DNA of 34,807 nucleotides from assembly GCA_003483745.1 (NCBI GenBank), contig DMYD01000010.1, forward strand, positions 109,519 through 144,325, given 5' to 3'. Within the stretch, counting starts at the first letter, position 1. The number at the start of each line of letters is the position of its first letter. This stretch comes from Roseburia sp. Lineage in GTDB: Bacteria > Bacillota > Clostridia > Lachnospirales > Lachnospiraceae. Below the pieces are notes generated by a model. The model had not been told where the DNA came from, did not search any database, and was given only the letters and a program-made list of their open reading frames with translations. Of this stretch, positions 9,635-17,765 are shown in pieces. A program made the translations under genes and the position numbers.

Positions 9635-10163
9635 GTTCTTTCACATACTGCAGGAATTCCGGTGTCTTTGACCAGTATTTTACACCCCAGTTTTCAAAAT
9701 TCCATTCTTCCATGTAATCGTTGCACTCGAAATCAACATAATATATTTCTTCGTTATGTACAACAAAATTCGTTGGAAAATAATCAATATTTGTATTGGC
9801 AGCATATAATAACTCACACATTCTATGTAATTGCCCGATATAGTCAGTTTTCATCTTGTCTTCTAAAACCAGCTGATAAATCGTGTCACCGTCAATAAAC
9901 TCCTTCAAAATACGTTCATTTTTGGCATCTGTTTCAAGCATGGAAGGCATCTTTATTCCGATTTCTTTCAATTTCCTGTAATCCCTGATTTCTGCCTCAA
10001 GCTTGTTTCCGAACTGATAATAATCACAAGGTTCATGATGTATCTGCTTCAAAACATACCTGTTATTTCCAGACTCTGCCAGATAAGAATATCCACCTTT
10101 ACCCTTTCCCAGCAATTTAATTATTGTATAGCTTTTCCCATTTACGGTCATTTCTTTATTCAT
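9582..10163 (-). CDS. Small protein-kinase-like protein, 3' end fused into the Hsp20 fragment
   Basis: The product is 193 residues. A glycine-rich loop (GKGKGGYSYLAE), a likely ATP-binding lysine (YVLKQI), a catalytic-loop-like IDYFPTNFVV and a DFG-like YVDFE point to a minimal kinase fold of the RIO/Ser-Thr kinase-like type found in gut Firmicutes. The start is the ATG at 10163, preceded by AAAGGAG at ideal spacing; an upstream start is unlikely. The last 15 or so codons (after FLQYVKEH) are read from the DNA of the Hsp20 fragment in a different frame, so the native C-terminus may have been lost. Core motifs are upstream of the junction, so activity could survive. The substrate is unknown. 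Confidence 0.7.
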   Translation of the reverse strand: MNKEMTVNGKSYTIIKLLGKGKGGYSYLAESGNNRYVLKQIHHEPCDYYQFGNKLEAEIRDYRKLKEIGIKMPSMLETDAKNERILKEFIDGDTIYQLVLEDKMKTDYIGQLHRMCELLYAANTNIDYFPTNFVVHNEEIYYVDFECNDYMEEWNFENWGVKYWSKTPEFLQYVKEHDEDRCKGDGERLRSSR

Positions 10164-10241
10164 GTGTTTCTCCTTTGCTCTACACCACATTGTTTACTGA
10201 CTTTTAATGTTCTGGTTCAATATTACAATAGAAATATCGTT

Positions 10242-10332
10242 TTTACAAAGGTTAAATGTGTAATGTAATAGTAAAATATCACAAAAATCGAATGCAAATT
10301 TTGTAATAGGTTATGCGCTTAACCTTTGTAAA
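10242..10332. promoter_or_regulatory. 14-base inverted repeat in the kinase/lacI divergent promoter region
   Basis: TTTACAAAGGTTAA (10242-10255) is perfectly repeated in inverse orientation at 10319-10332, 63 bases apart. Towards lacI, TTAACC inside the right arm sits 17 bases before TATAAT (10342-10347), so the arm covers the -35 element. Towards the kinase gene the same hexamer in the left arm could play the same part, though no good -10 follows. Two operator copies for the LacI-type protein, bridged by looping, is the simplest reading. Confidence 0.6.
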
Positions 10333-10386
10333 TTCCACATTTATAATGTACCATATAATCATAATATCACAGAAGAAGGAATGGAA

Positions 10387-10779
10387 ATGTCACAGAACAG
10401 GATTAGAATCGCAGATGTTGCAGATGCGTTAGGACTTAGTACTGCACCTGTCTCAAATGTGATTCACGGCAAAACAGAAAAGATTTCAGATACGACGGTA
10501 AAACGTGTCCAGCAGGAACTTGAAAGTTCAGGATATATCCCGAATATGGCTGGCATTTTGCTTGCGAGAAATAATTCAAGACTCATCGGAGTGGTGGTAA
10601 ATGACCATGAAAAGTATGAGGGCAGGGTTTTAGAGGATGGATTTGTGATGTCATCACTGAATGCCCTTTCCCATGAGGTGAATGAAAAAGGATATTTTCT
10701 GATGATAAAAACGACATCTGATATCAGAGGGATTCCGGTATTTGCATCCATAAAGAAGCATGGTGCAGTTTTGATGTGA
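10387..10779 (+). pseudogene. LacI-family repressor, truncated after the DNA-binding region
   Basis: The N-terminus is a standard LacI helix-turn-helix and hinge (IRIADVADALGLSTAPVSNV, then YIPNMAGILLARNNSRLIGV). Only the first part of the sugar-binding domain follows, and the frame stops at 130 residues instead of about 330-345. After PVFAS the sequence departs from the family pattern and ends at TGA 10777-10779, where a MATE transporter begins in another frame. The ATG at 10387 has AAGGA at good spacing, whereas the ATG at 10381 would sit directly on it. The usual TATVSN of the recognition helix reads TAPVSN here, and a proline in that position may weaken DNA binding. Without the effector and dimerisation domains it cannot act as a normal inducible repressor. 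Confidence 0.75.
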
Positions 10780-11849
10780 GCCTCATCTGCGGAATTGTGA
10801 TATCAGCATTGTTCCTGCTTGCAGCCGGAGGTTTTCCGTCGCAGATTCTTGGACTGTATACGAAAGATATGAGTATTATAAATACTGGTGCGGTTTATTT
10901 TAAAATCGTAGCATTTTCTTATATTCCAATGGCTGTCAGCAATATTTTATCCTCCTGGCTGCGCTGTAAGGAACATGCCACGATACCATTTCTGGCAAGC
11001 TTTGGAGCAGTTACTGTAAACACAGGACTGAACTATCTGCTGATATTTGGAAAATTGGGATTTTCATGTATGGGAATAAAGGGAGCTGCGATTGCCACAC
11101 TTATTTCGCAGTTGTTTAATCTGGTATTTATTGTTATCGGATTTGTCTTATGTACCGGAAAAGATGGAGATAAACCAGTGTTATCTCTGCATTTTAAAAA
11201 AATCACAATCCGTGATTATCTGGTAATGATTATGCCGATTCTGATCAGCGAATTTTTATGGAGTCTCGGACAAAATGTGGAGTCTGCTGTTTATGGACAT
11301 CTTGGCACATCAAACCTTGCAGCCTATACCCTTACCGGTCCGATACAAGGACTTATCGTAGGAGCACTTAGTGGATTGTCTGCGGCTGCCGGTGTGATGG
11401 TCGGCAAGAGGCTTGGCAGGAAAGAATATGATGAGGCTTACACAGAGTCGAAGAAGATTATGTATGCCGGCTTATTTGGTGCAGTAACGGTATCGGCTTT
11501 GCTCATTCTTTTGGCGGGAGTATATACCGGATTATATCGTGTTGATGACAGCGTAAAAGAGCTTGGAAGAACACTGCTTATCGTATTTGCCTTGTATGCT
11601 CCGGTCAAGGTAGAAAATATGATACTTGGCGGAGGCATTATAAGAAGTGGCGGTAACACCAAAATCATTATGATTATTGATATTGTTGGCACATGGTGTA
11701 TTGGAATTCCCCTGTGCCTGCTTGCAGCATATATATGCAAGTGGGGAATTGTTGGTGTGTATACATTGCTTACCACGGAGGAATTATTCCGGCTTGCTGT
11801 ATCGTTAATTATCTTTAGAAAGCGTAAATGGATCATTAGTTTATGCTGA
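10776..11849 (+). pseudogene. MATE-family multidrug/Na+ antiporter lacking its N-terminus
   Basis: The 357-codon frame is highly hydrophobic and matches the MATE pattern (for example LGLYTKD, FSYIPMAVSNILSSWLRC, GIKGAAIATLISQ, SAVYGHLGTSNLAAY). MATE proteins have 12 helices in about 450 residues. This one begins inside the third helix region (SLICGIVIS), so about 90 residues and the first two helices are absent. The only start is a GTG that overlaps the lacI TGA (GTGA), which could allow coupled translation but looks fortuitous. The rest of the frame is intact, so the deletion may be recent. A working transporter is unlikely. Confidence 0.75.
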
Positions 11850-11867
11850 TTTACCTTCTTGCAGGAT

Positions 11868-13214
11868 TTATCTGCGCCGTTTCAGTCCGTGTTCCTTATA
11901 ATACCGGTCTTTATCCTCATACATCAGGCGCTCCGATTCGTTTAAAAGCAGATCGATATCCTTAGGACCGCGTTCTTTCCATATCATGCCAACCGCCATC
12001 GTAACCTGATGTTCTTTCATATCCATGCGCAGTTTCTCAACGTGTTCCCTCAGGTCTTTTTCCTCAATTCCAAGACAAAGTACTAAAAATTCATCGCCGC
12101 CGATCCGATACAGACCATACCCCTTAAATACACCCGCTAAGCACTCACATGCCCTGATGATCAACCGATCTCCGGCTTCATGCCCCTGCTCATCATTGAC
12201 CTTTTTCAGCCCTGTGATATCGCAGTACACTACACCGATCTGTTCCCCATTCCACTCATGCTCCACAAACCAGTCGACCGCATAACGATTGCCAAACTGA
12301 GTGAGCTGGTCATGATAACTCATGCGTTCTAACTGACGGAGCAGATTTCTTCTCCGAATGGAGGAAACAATAAAAGATCCCATGATATGAAGCATATCGG
12401 AAACATAATCTAATGATTCTGCCGGTGGATTATCCACTCCGTAAAATCCAATGATCTTTTTCTCCCAATAAAGTGGAACAACCACCAGTGAATGGATATC
12501 CTGACGTTTCAGATTCTTATACTGTTCCGAATCTTCCTCTCTGATGTTCTCCAGATTTTCAATTACAATGTTTTTATCTTCTTGAAAATTCCGATACCAG
12601 TTGGCACATACTTCTGGTGGAAGGTTCTGTAAATTATCTTTCTCCGGCTTGATTCCATTTGCAACCCACTCGTAAGTGTTGTCATCGTACCCATTCTCAT
12701 TATGCTCAAAAATATATGTTCTCTCTCCATCTAATGCCTTTCCTATATATTCCAGAATGATGTCCAGCGATTTATCCGCAGAAGATGTTCCAAGGGCAAG
12801 ACGCAGTCCCTCATTAACGATTTTTTCCAGTTTTTCGTAGCGGCGTACCACATTTTTCTGATGTTCCTGAGAACTTATATTCAGAGCAATCTCTATTCTA
12901 TATCGTCTGCCATTGTCCTCCACAACAGTATCCTTAATTTTAAAGTATTTATTTAAAAGCGGGTTAAAATACCGCCACTCCTTAAACTGTCCTTCCTGCA
13001 GTTCATCATTATTGCAGATCGTACAGGGCAGGCTTGAATTCTGAAGCAATTCATAACATTTTTTGCCGGCAAGTTCCTCTTTTGAATGTATCCCATAAGT
13101 ATCTCTCATCTTTTTATTCATATAAACCAGTTCATGGGTATCCGCATCTGCAACATATACATATTCATTCATATTTTCAAAAAAATTCCAGATTCTTTCC
13201 ATACCATTCCCCAT
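11868..13214 (-). CDS. PAS-GAF-GGDEF protein, probable diguanylate cyclase
   Basis: Of 448 residues, about 10-110 look like a PAS domain (YVADADTHELVYMNKKM) containing a CTIC cysteine pair. About 130-290 look like a GAF domain, and about 300-445 form a GGDEF domain. The active-site motif RIGGDEF is intact near residue 371, as is the GHEAGD metal/substrate region, so c-di-GMP synthesis is expected. No RxxD inhibitory site precedes the motif. There is no membrane segment, so it is cytoplasmic. The start may be the ATG at 13214 or, with a slightly better GGGG site, the ATG at 13202. It is convergent with the MATE fragment, 18 bases apart and without an obvious terminator. Confidence 0.88.
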   Translation of the reverse strand: MGNGMERIWNFFENMNEYVYVADADTHELVYMNKKMRDTYGIHSKEELAGKKCYELLQNSSLPCTICNNDELQEGQFKEWRYFNPLLNKYFKIKDTVVEDNGRRYRIEIALNISSQEHQKNVVRRYEKLEKIVNEGLRLALGTSSADKSLDIILEYIGKALDGERTYIFEHNENGYDDNTYEWVANGIKPEKDNLQNLPPEVCANWYRNFQEDKNIVIENLENIREEDSEQYKNLKRQDIHSLVVVPLYWEKKIIGFYGVDNPPAESLDYVSDMLHIMGSFIVSSIRRRNLLRQLERMSYHDQLTQFGNRYAVDWFVEHEWNGEQIGVVYCDITGLKKVNDEQGHEAGDRLIIRACECLAGVFKGYGLYRIGGDEFLVLCLGIEEKDLREHVEKLRMDMKEHQVTMAVGMIWKERGPKDIDLLLNESERLMYEDKDRYYKEHGLKRRR

Positions 13215-13280
13215 TTCGTGCTTAAAAAAACAATATTCTCATTCCTGACAAGCCTGAATACAAATATAAACTTGTTATCT

Positions 13281-13301
13281 ATTATAACTCAAAATTCGAC
13301 A
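13281..13301 (-). promoter_or_regulatory. -10 element and exact Spo0A-box 7-mer upstream of the GGDEF gene
   Basis: On the minus strand TGTCGAA (13301-13295) lies eight bases before TATAAT (13286-13281), about 67 bases before the start codon. TGTCGAA is the consensus Spo0A box. Its position in the promoter spacer would favour repression. A 7-mer in AT-rich DNA can occur by chance. Confidence 0.4.
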
Positions 13302-13330
13302 ATATACAGTATATTTTTTCATTTAACCAG

Positions 13331-13379
13331 AAAAAGGAAGTATGAAAAATAAAACATCATTTTTCACACCTCCTTTTTT
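13331..13379 (-). terminator. Intrinsic terminator of the hcp operon
   Basis: On the minus strand AAAAAGGAGGTGTGAAAAAT pairs with ATTTTTCATACTTCCTTTTT across an eight-base loop, with G-U pairs in place of the A-C mismatches seen on the plus strand. It ends in T5 and lies about 45 bases after the hcp stop codon. Confidence 0.8.
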
Positions 13380-13424
13380 CATTCAGGGCGACAGAAAGGT
13401 TCCCAAAACATTCATTTTATTAAT

Positions 13425-15005
13425 TTATCCAAGGATCTCTGCTAAATCTGCTTCCGGTGTCGCAATCGGTGCAATGCCGTAATTTTCAACCAGATAATTT
13501 AAAATATTCGGTGAGATAAATGCCGGCAGTGTCGGTCCGAGTTTTATATTTTTAATGCCAAGATGAAGCAGTGTCAGTAAAATACAGACTGCTTTCTGCT
13601 CATACCAGGAAAGAACCATGGAAAGCGGCAGTTCATTGACTCCACATTCAAATGCCTCGGCAAGTGCTACTGCAACACGGATCGCACTGTAAGCATCGTT
13701 ACACTGTCCCATATCAAGGATTCTCGGCAGTCCACCGATCGTTCCAAGGTCAAGATCATTGAAACGGTATTTTCCACATGCAAGTGTTAAGATCATGGTA
13801 TCCTTTGGCGTCTGTTTTACAAACTCTGTATAATAATTTCTTCCCACACGGGCGCCATCACAGCCTCCTACCAGGAAGAAATGGCGGATATCACCGGATT
13901 TTACGGCTGCGATCACCTGATCTGCCACGCCGAGTACCGTTCCGTGACCGAATCCGGTCATGACCTTTGTACCGCCATTGATACCGGTAAACTGTGTATC
14001 CTCTTTGTAACCGCCAAGCTCTAATGCTTTTTCGATAACCGGGGTAAAGTCTTTATCTTCCCCGATATGCACCATTTCCGGATAAGAAACCACTTCTGTT
14101 GTAAATACACGGTCTGCATAATTTTCTTTGACCGGCATCAGGCAGTTTGTTGTGTAAAGAACCGGTGCCGGAATATGATCAAATTCCTTCTGCTGATTCT
14201 GCCATGCAGTACCAAAGTTGCCTTTTAAATGCGGATATTTCTTTAATTCCGGGTAAGCATGTGCCGGCAGCATCTCACCGTGTGTATAAACGTTGATTCC
14301 CTTGTCTTTTGTCTGCTCTAACAAGAGCTTCAGATCATAAAGATCATGTCCGGTAATAACGATAAATGGTCCCTTTTCCACCATCAGAGGCACTTCCGTC
14401 GGTACCGGTGTTCCAAATGTTTCTGTGTTGGCACGGTCTAACATCTCCATGCAGGTAAGATTTACTTTTCCTGTTTCTAACACGAGTGGTAGCAGATCCC
14501 CCATCTCGAAATCTTCACCGACTGCAAATAAGGCACGATAGAAAAAGTCATTTACTTCCTCATTTGTATATCCGAGTACCATTGCATGATAAGCATAAGC
14601 TGCCATACCACGGATGCCAAATAAAATTAAGGATTTTAAGGAACGGATATCCTCATCTGCCTCCCACATCCGCTTCATATCATAATCATTGGTATTGCCG
14701 CACGGTGATATGCAAGTCGTACATCCAGGTGCAACTTTCGCTTTTTCTTCTCTGACACGGGCGATCATTTCACGCAGTGTCTCATCATTAAAATTCACAT
14801 TTGTGATGGTTGTAAATAAACCTTCTATTATAATGCGGTCCGTCTGCTCTGTCTTTGGGTTGTTCATGCAGGCATGTGCAAGTCCCACAAGTGCTCCTGT
14901 CAGTTCATCCTGCAGATCCGCTGTTGCACTCTTCTTTCCACATACACCGGCAGCTCCCGTACATCCGCTGCATCCCGCTGTCTGCTCACACTGAAAACAA
15001 AACAT
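13425..15005 (-). CDS. hcp: Hydroxylamine reductase (hybrid cluster protein)
   Basis: The 526-residue product has the N-terminal cysteine cluster typical of clostridial Hcp (MFCFQCEQTAGCSGC followed by GVCGK). Conserved hybrid-cluster regions (ITGHDLYDL, TTNCLMPV, GGCDGARVGRNYY, LACGKYRFN, GQCNDAYSAIRVA) supply the remaining Cys, His and Glu ligands. Hcp handles hydroxylamine or NO under nitrosative stress in anaerobes. The length is normal and the frame intact. The start ATG follows GGAGGATGATAT. It is the second gene of a unit with a ferredoxin-type protein. The 57-base gap between them holds an inverted repeat (15024-15048, GTGTGTAAAA/TTTTCACAC), possibly a processing or regulatory element. 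Confidence 0.97.
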   Translation of the reverse strand: MFCFQCEQTAGCSGCTGAAGVCGKKSATADLQDELTGALVGLAHACMNNPKTEQTDRIIIEGLFTTITNVNFNDETLREMIARVREEKAKVAPGCTTCISPCGNTNDYDMKRMWEADEDIRSLKSLILFGIRGMAAYAYHAMVLGYTNEEVNDFFYRALFAVGEDFEMGDLLPLVLETGKVNLTCMEMLDRANTETFGTPVPTEVPLMVEKGPFIVITGHDLYDLKLLLEQTKDKGINVYTHGEMLPAHAYPELKKYPHLKGNFGTAWQNQQKEFDHIPAPVLYTTNCLMPVKENYADRVFTTEVVSYPEMVHIGEDKDFTPVIEKALELGGYKEDTQFTGINGGTKVMTGFGHGTVLGVADQVIAAVKSGDIRHFFLVGGCDGARVGRNYYTEFVKQTPKDTMILTLACGKYRFNDLDLGTIGGLPRILDMGQCNDAYSAIRVAVALAEAFECGVNELPLSMVLSWYEQKAVCILLTLLHLGIKNIKLGPTLPAFISPNILNYLVENYGIAPIATPEADLAEILG

Positions 15006-15062
15006 ATATCATCCTCCATTTATGTGTGTAAAAATGTTATTTTCACACTATCTTCGTTTTTC

Positions 15063-15773
15063 TTAATCTAAAATTTTTCCGTCAATTGAGATCGTCACAA
15101 CATTCCATGGAATGAATTTTCCGCTGTTCTTTAATGCAGTCACTGCTGCATGCTCGATTCCTCCACAGCAAGGTACTTCCATTCTCACGATCGTCACGCT
15201 CTTAATATCATTATTTTTAATGATCTCTGTCAGTTTTTCACTGTAATCCACATCATCTAATTTCGGGCAGCCGATCAGCGTCACTTTTCCACGGATAAAG
15301 TCCTGATGAAAACTGCCATATGCATATGCGGTACAGTCTGCTGCGATTAAAAGTTTTGCCCCGTCAAAGTATGGTGCATTGATTGGTGCAAGTTTGATCT
15401 GTACCGGCCACTGCCGCAATTCGGAGCTGACCGGTAAACCTGCATTCTGATTTTCTTCTGCAGGTTTTCTTTCAAGCTGACGCATTCTTGAACCCGGACA
15501 TCCGCCGGAAAGTGCCTGTCCCATCGCCTGCATTTTTTTCTTTTTATTTTCCTGTACGGCCGCTTCATCATAGGCTGCCGCCTCACGCTCGATAAAAGAG
15601 ATAGCTCCGACCGGACAGTTCGGCAGACAGTCTCCAAGTCCGTCACAGTAATCGTCACGGAGCAGTTTTGCCTTTCCGTCCACGATGCCGATCGCACCTT
15701 CATGACAAGCCTCTGCACAAAGACCACATCCGTTGCATTTTTCTTCGTCTATCTGGATCACTCTGCGTACCAT
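15063..15773 (-). CDS. Ferredoxin-type 4Fe-4S protein, likely electron partner of Hcp
   Basis: The 236-residue product begins with two ferredoxin motifs: CNGCGLCAEAC (residues about 13-23), and CDGLGDCLPNCPVGAI with the CX5CX3CP spacing common in such proteins. The C-terminal 140 residues form a separate domain with single conserved-looking cysteines (GGCPGSR, AADCTAYAYG, IGCPKL) and a VPCCGG motif, which could bind a further cluster or metal. The perfect ribosome-binding site AGGAGG precedes the ATG at 15773. Because it is the first gene of the hcp operon and hcp needs low-potential electrons, it is probably the reductant; that is inference. Confidence 0.88.
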   Translation of the reverse strand: MVRRVIQIDEEKCNGCGLCAEACHEGAIGIVDGKAKLLRDDYCDGLGDCLPNCPVGAISFIEREAAAYDEAAVQENKKKKMQAMGQALSGGCPGSRMRQLERKPAEENQNAGLPVSSELRQWPVQIKLAPINAPYFDGAKLLIAADCTAYAYGSFHQDFIRGKVTLIGCPKLDDVDYSEKLTEIIKNNDIKSVTIVRMEVPCCGGIEHAAVTALKNSGKFIPWNVVTISIDGKILD

Positions 15774-15860
15774 ATAAATTCCTCCTGTTTTCCGCTTCCA
15801 TTTTCTTTTTCTTTTGTTTTATTTACAGATTACAGGCTACTCTTCCTGTCATCTGTGTTC

Positions 15861-15889
15861 TTGACATTACTCGTACACTATACTAAAAT
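15861..15889 (+). promoter_or_regulatory. Sigma-A promoter of the Crp/Fnr regulator
   Basis: TTGACA (15861-15866) is followed after 17 bases by TAAAAT (15884-15889). The expected transcript start near 15896 puts the palindrome at 15903-15920 inside the first 25 transcribed bases. On the minus strand TATAGT (15882-15877) is a candidate -10 for the ferredoxin-hcp operon, so the divergent promoters overlap. Confidence 0.7.
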
Positions 15890-15902
15890 TTTTTTCAAAA
15901 GT

Positions 15903-15920
15903 ATGTTGTCATAACAACAT
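15903..15920. promoter_or_regulatory. Palindromic Crp/Fnr-type operator
   Basis: ATGTTGT and ACAACAT form a perfect dyad around CATA, containing the TTGT-N4-ACAA pattern usual for Crp/Fnr-family sites. The centre is at 15911.5. Relative to the estimated start of the hcp operon (near 15870) this is close to -41.5, the class II activation position. Relative to the regulator's own promoter it is just downstream of the start, suited to autorepression. Confidence 0.7.
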
Positions 15921-15955
15921 TTTTAAAAATTTTTAAAAAAGAAGGTTTCTCTTTT

Positions 15956-16630
15956 ATGGATTATCAGTTTTTAAGTCAGACAATGCTGTTTTCGGGCGAA
16001 TCGCCGGAAGAAATCAAAGAAATGCTCTCCTGCCTCGGTGCAGTCACGAGGAGTTACGGAAAAGGCGAGATCATCTATCATGCCGGAGAATGTGTACATT
16101 CGATGGGTCTGGTGCTCTCTGGAAATGTTCAGATTGAAAGTGATGATGTCTGGGGAAATCACAGTGTACTAGATGACATAACTCCCGGCTTTTTCTTTGC
16201 CGAAACCTATGCCAGCCTGTCAAAAGAACCTCTGATGGTCAATGTTGTCTCTGCGGCTGCAAAGACAGAAGTGCTATTTTTAAATGTTGGACGGCTGCTC
16301 ACAACCTGTAATAACAGCTGCACGCATCACAACCGCCTGATCCATAATATGTTTTTTATTTCGGCACGGAAAAATCTGCTTCTCTCCCGCAGAATCTTCC
16401 ACACCACGCCAAAATCAATCCGCGGGCGGCTGCTCTCTTATCTGTCCGCGCAGTCTGCCGCCGCGAAAAGCCTTGATTTTACGATACCATTTAACAGGCA
16501 GCAGCTCGCCGATTACCTGAACGTAGACCGCAGTGCCCTTTCTGCCGAACTTTCAAAAATGCAGCGGGAAGGTCTCCTTAAAACGGAGCGCAATCATTTT
16601 ACCCTCTGCGAAGATCCGTTAGAAACTTAA
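15956..16630 (+). CDS. Crp/Fnr-family regulator (HcpR-like)
   Basis: The 224-residue product has an N-terminal cyclic-nucleotide-binding-type beta-roll (YGKGEIIYHAGECVHSMGLV, then FFAETYASLSKEPL) and a C-terminal winged helix with a Crp-type helix-turn-helix (FNRQQLADYLNVDRSALSAEL). It is transcribed divergently from the ferredoxin-hcp operon and shares its promoter region, the classic arrangement for HcpR-type regulators of nitrosative-stress genes. There is no N-terminal Fnr cysteine cluster; a TTCNNSCTHH stretch near residue 120 has two cysteines and two histidines that might bind heme or metal. Its stop codon overlaps the convergent HD-GYP stop (shared TTAA at 16627-16630). Confidence 0.88.
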   Translation: MDYQFLSQTMLFSGESPEEIKEMLSCLGAVTRSYGKGEIIYHAGECVHSMGLVLSGNVQIESDDVWGNHSVLDDITPGFFFAETYASLSKEPLMVNVVSAAAKTEVLFLNVGRLLTTCNNSCTHHNRLIHNMFFISARKNLLLSRRIFHTTPKSIRGRLLSYLSAQSAAAKSLDFTIPFNRQQLADYLNVDRSALSAELSKMQREGLLKTERNHFTLCEDPLET

Positions 16631-17715
16631 ACCATGTGTACACAGTACCAGTCTTCATCCACCTGTTTAGACACTTCCCCGACGGAGACGATCGGATGAT
16701 CCATATCATTTAACGGAATATATTCAACGCATCCTTCCCTGCCGTCCGACATGATAACCTGCTGGTGTCTGTATACTTTTACCATATTTTTTATAAATAT
16801 ATTGAGCAGATTCCAGTCAAGTCCTTTATATCCCTCATCCACAAACCACTGCAGCACATCAAATGGAATTTTTTCTTTTTTGTAACTGCGTGCAGAAAGC
16901 ATCGCATCATAAATATCAGAAATTGACGTGATCCTTGCAAAATAAGAGATGGACTCTCCCTTTAATCCATCCGGATAACCTTTTCCGTCTAATTTTTCAT
17001 GATGCCAGCGCACCGCATATCGCACATCTTCGTTGATATCCTCCCCAAGCAGTTCAAAAGAATAAAGAGGATGTCTTTTCATAACCTCAAATTCTTCCGG
17101 AGTCAGTTTTCTCGGTGCATTTAAAATTTCTTCCGGAATCTTCGTCTTTCCAATATCATGAAGCACACCTGTTAAAATCAGACTCCGGATGTCTTTTTCA
17201 TCGAGTCCTAACCATTGTCCCATGATTCCGTTTAAAAGTGCAACATTTAAGGAATGTCTCTGCAATGCCTCGTCAACCGGTCTTGGCACGGTAATACACT
17301 GGAAAATCTCTCCGGCATCCACGGATACCATTCTGCTGTATACTTTCTCCATCATACCTTCCACTTCAGCATGATTGACAAACATCACATTTTTGCTCAT
17401 CTGAAGCACATGGTCGACGCCTTTGCGCAGTTCTGTATACCCGGTTCTGTTTTCCAACATTTTCTGCTGTATTTCAGCCGGACGGTCTTTTCCCTTCATG
17501 ATATACTCGTAAGATCCGCGGAATGTTGTAATATAATTATTGCCATCGCTGAAATTGATCAGTTTATCAAGTTTGCTTTTCGTGATAACTTCTCCGCTCG
17601 GCACTAAAAGTACACTTCCATTATAATTGTAAAGATTATCTGATAAAACAAGTCCTTCCCACAAGTACTCCATCGGTACTTTTTCGAGACGTTCTGTTTT
17701 TTCGTATTTTGCCAT
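16627..17715 (-). CDS. HD-GYP domain protein, probable c-di-GMP phosphodiesterase
   Basis: The 362-residue product has the catalytic HD motif (LHDIGKTKIP, near residue 185) and the diagnostic HHEKLDGKGYPDG (near residue 235), both complete. An N-terminal region of about 120 residues without a recognised domain precedes them. No membrane segment is present. I chose the ATG at 17715 because GGAGG lies seven bases upstream; in-frame starts further upstream (up to 17751) overlap a 16-base palindrome and lack such a site. Together with the GGDEF protein 3.4 kb away, it points to local c-di-GMP metabolism. Confidence 0.9.
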   Translation of the reverse strand: MAKYEKTERLEKVPMEYLWEGLVLSDNLYNYNGSVLLVPSGEVITKSKLDKLINFSDGNNYITTFRGSYEYIMKGKDRPAEIQQKMLENRTGYTELRKGVDHVLQMSKNVMFVNHAEVEGMMEKVYSRMVSVDAGEIFQCITVPRPVDEALQRHSLNVALLNGIMGQWLGLDEKDIRSLILTGVLHDIGKTKIPEEILNAPRKLTPEEFEVMKRHPLYSFELLGEDINEDVRYAVRWHHEKLDGKGYPDGLKGESISYFARITSISDIYDAMLSARSYKKEKIPFDVLQWFVDEGYKGLDWNLLNIFIKNMVKVYRHQQVIMSDGREGCVEYIPLNDMDHPIVSVGEVSKQVDEDWYCVHMV

Positions 17716-17726
17716 AACCGGTCCTC

Positions 17727-17742
17727 CATTCATATATGAATG
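17727..17742. promoter_or_regulatory. Perfect 16-base palindrome abutting the HD-GYP ribosome-binding site
   Basis: CATTCATATATGAATG is its own reverse complement. On the minus strand it directly precedes the GGAGG of the HD-GYP gene, so a protein bound there, or a hairpin in the mRNA, could affect translation or transcription. Confidence 0.5.
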
Positions 17743-17765
17743 TATCGGCATTTTTCTCTGTCACA

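Noticed and set aside
10776..11849. Complete MATE transporter
   Set aside because: About 90 N-terminal residues including two helices are missing, and the only start is a GTG on the lacI stop codon.
16627..16630. Frameshift at the Crp/Fnr and HD-GYP ends
   Set aside because: The two convergent genes simply share TTAA as overlapping stop codons; both proteins have normal ends.
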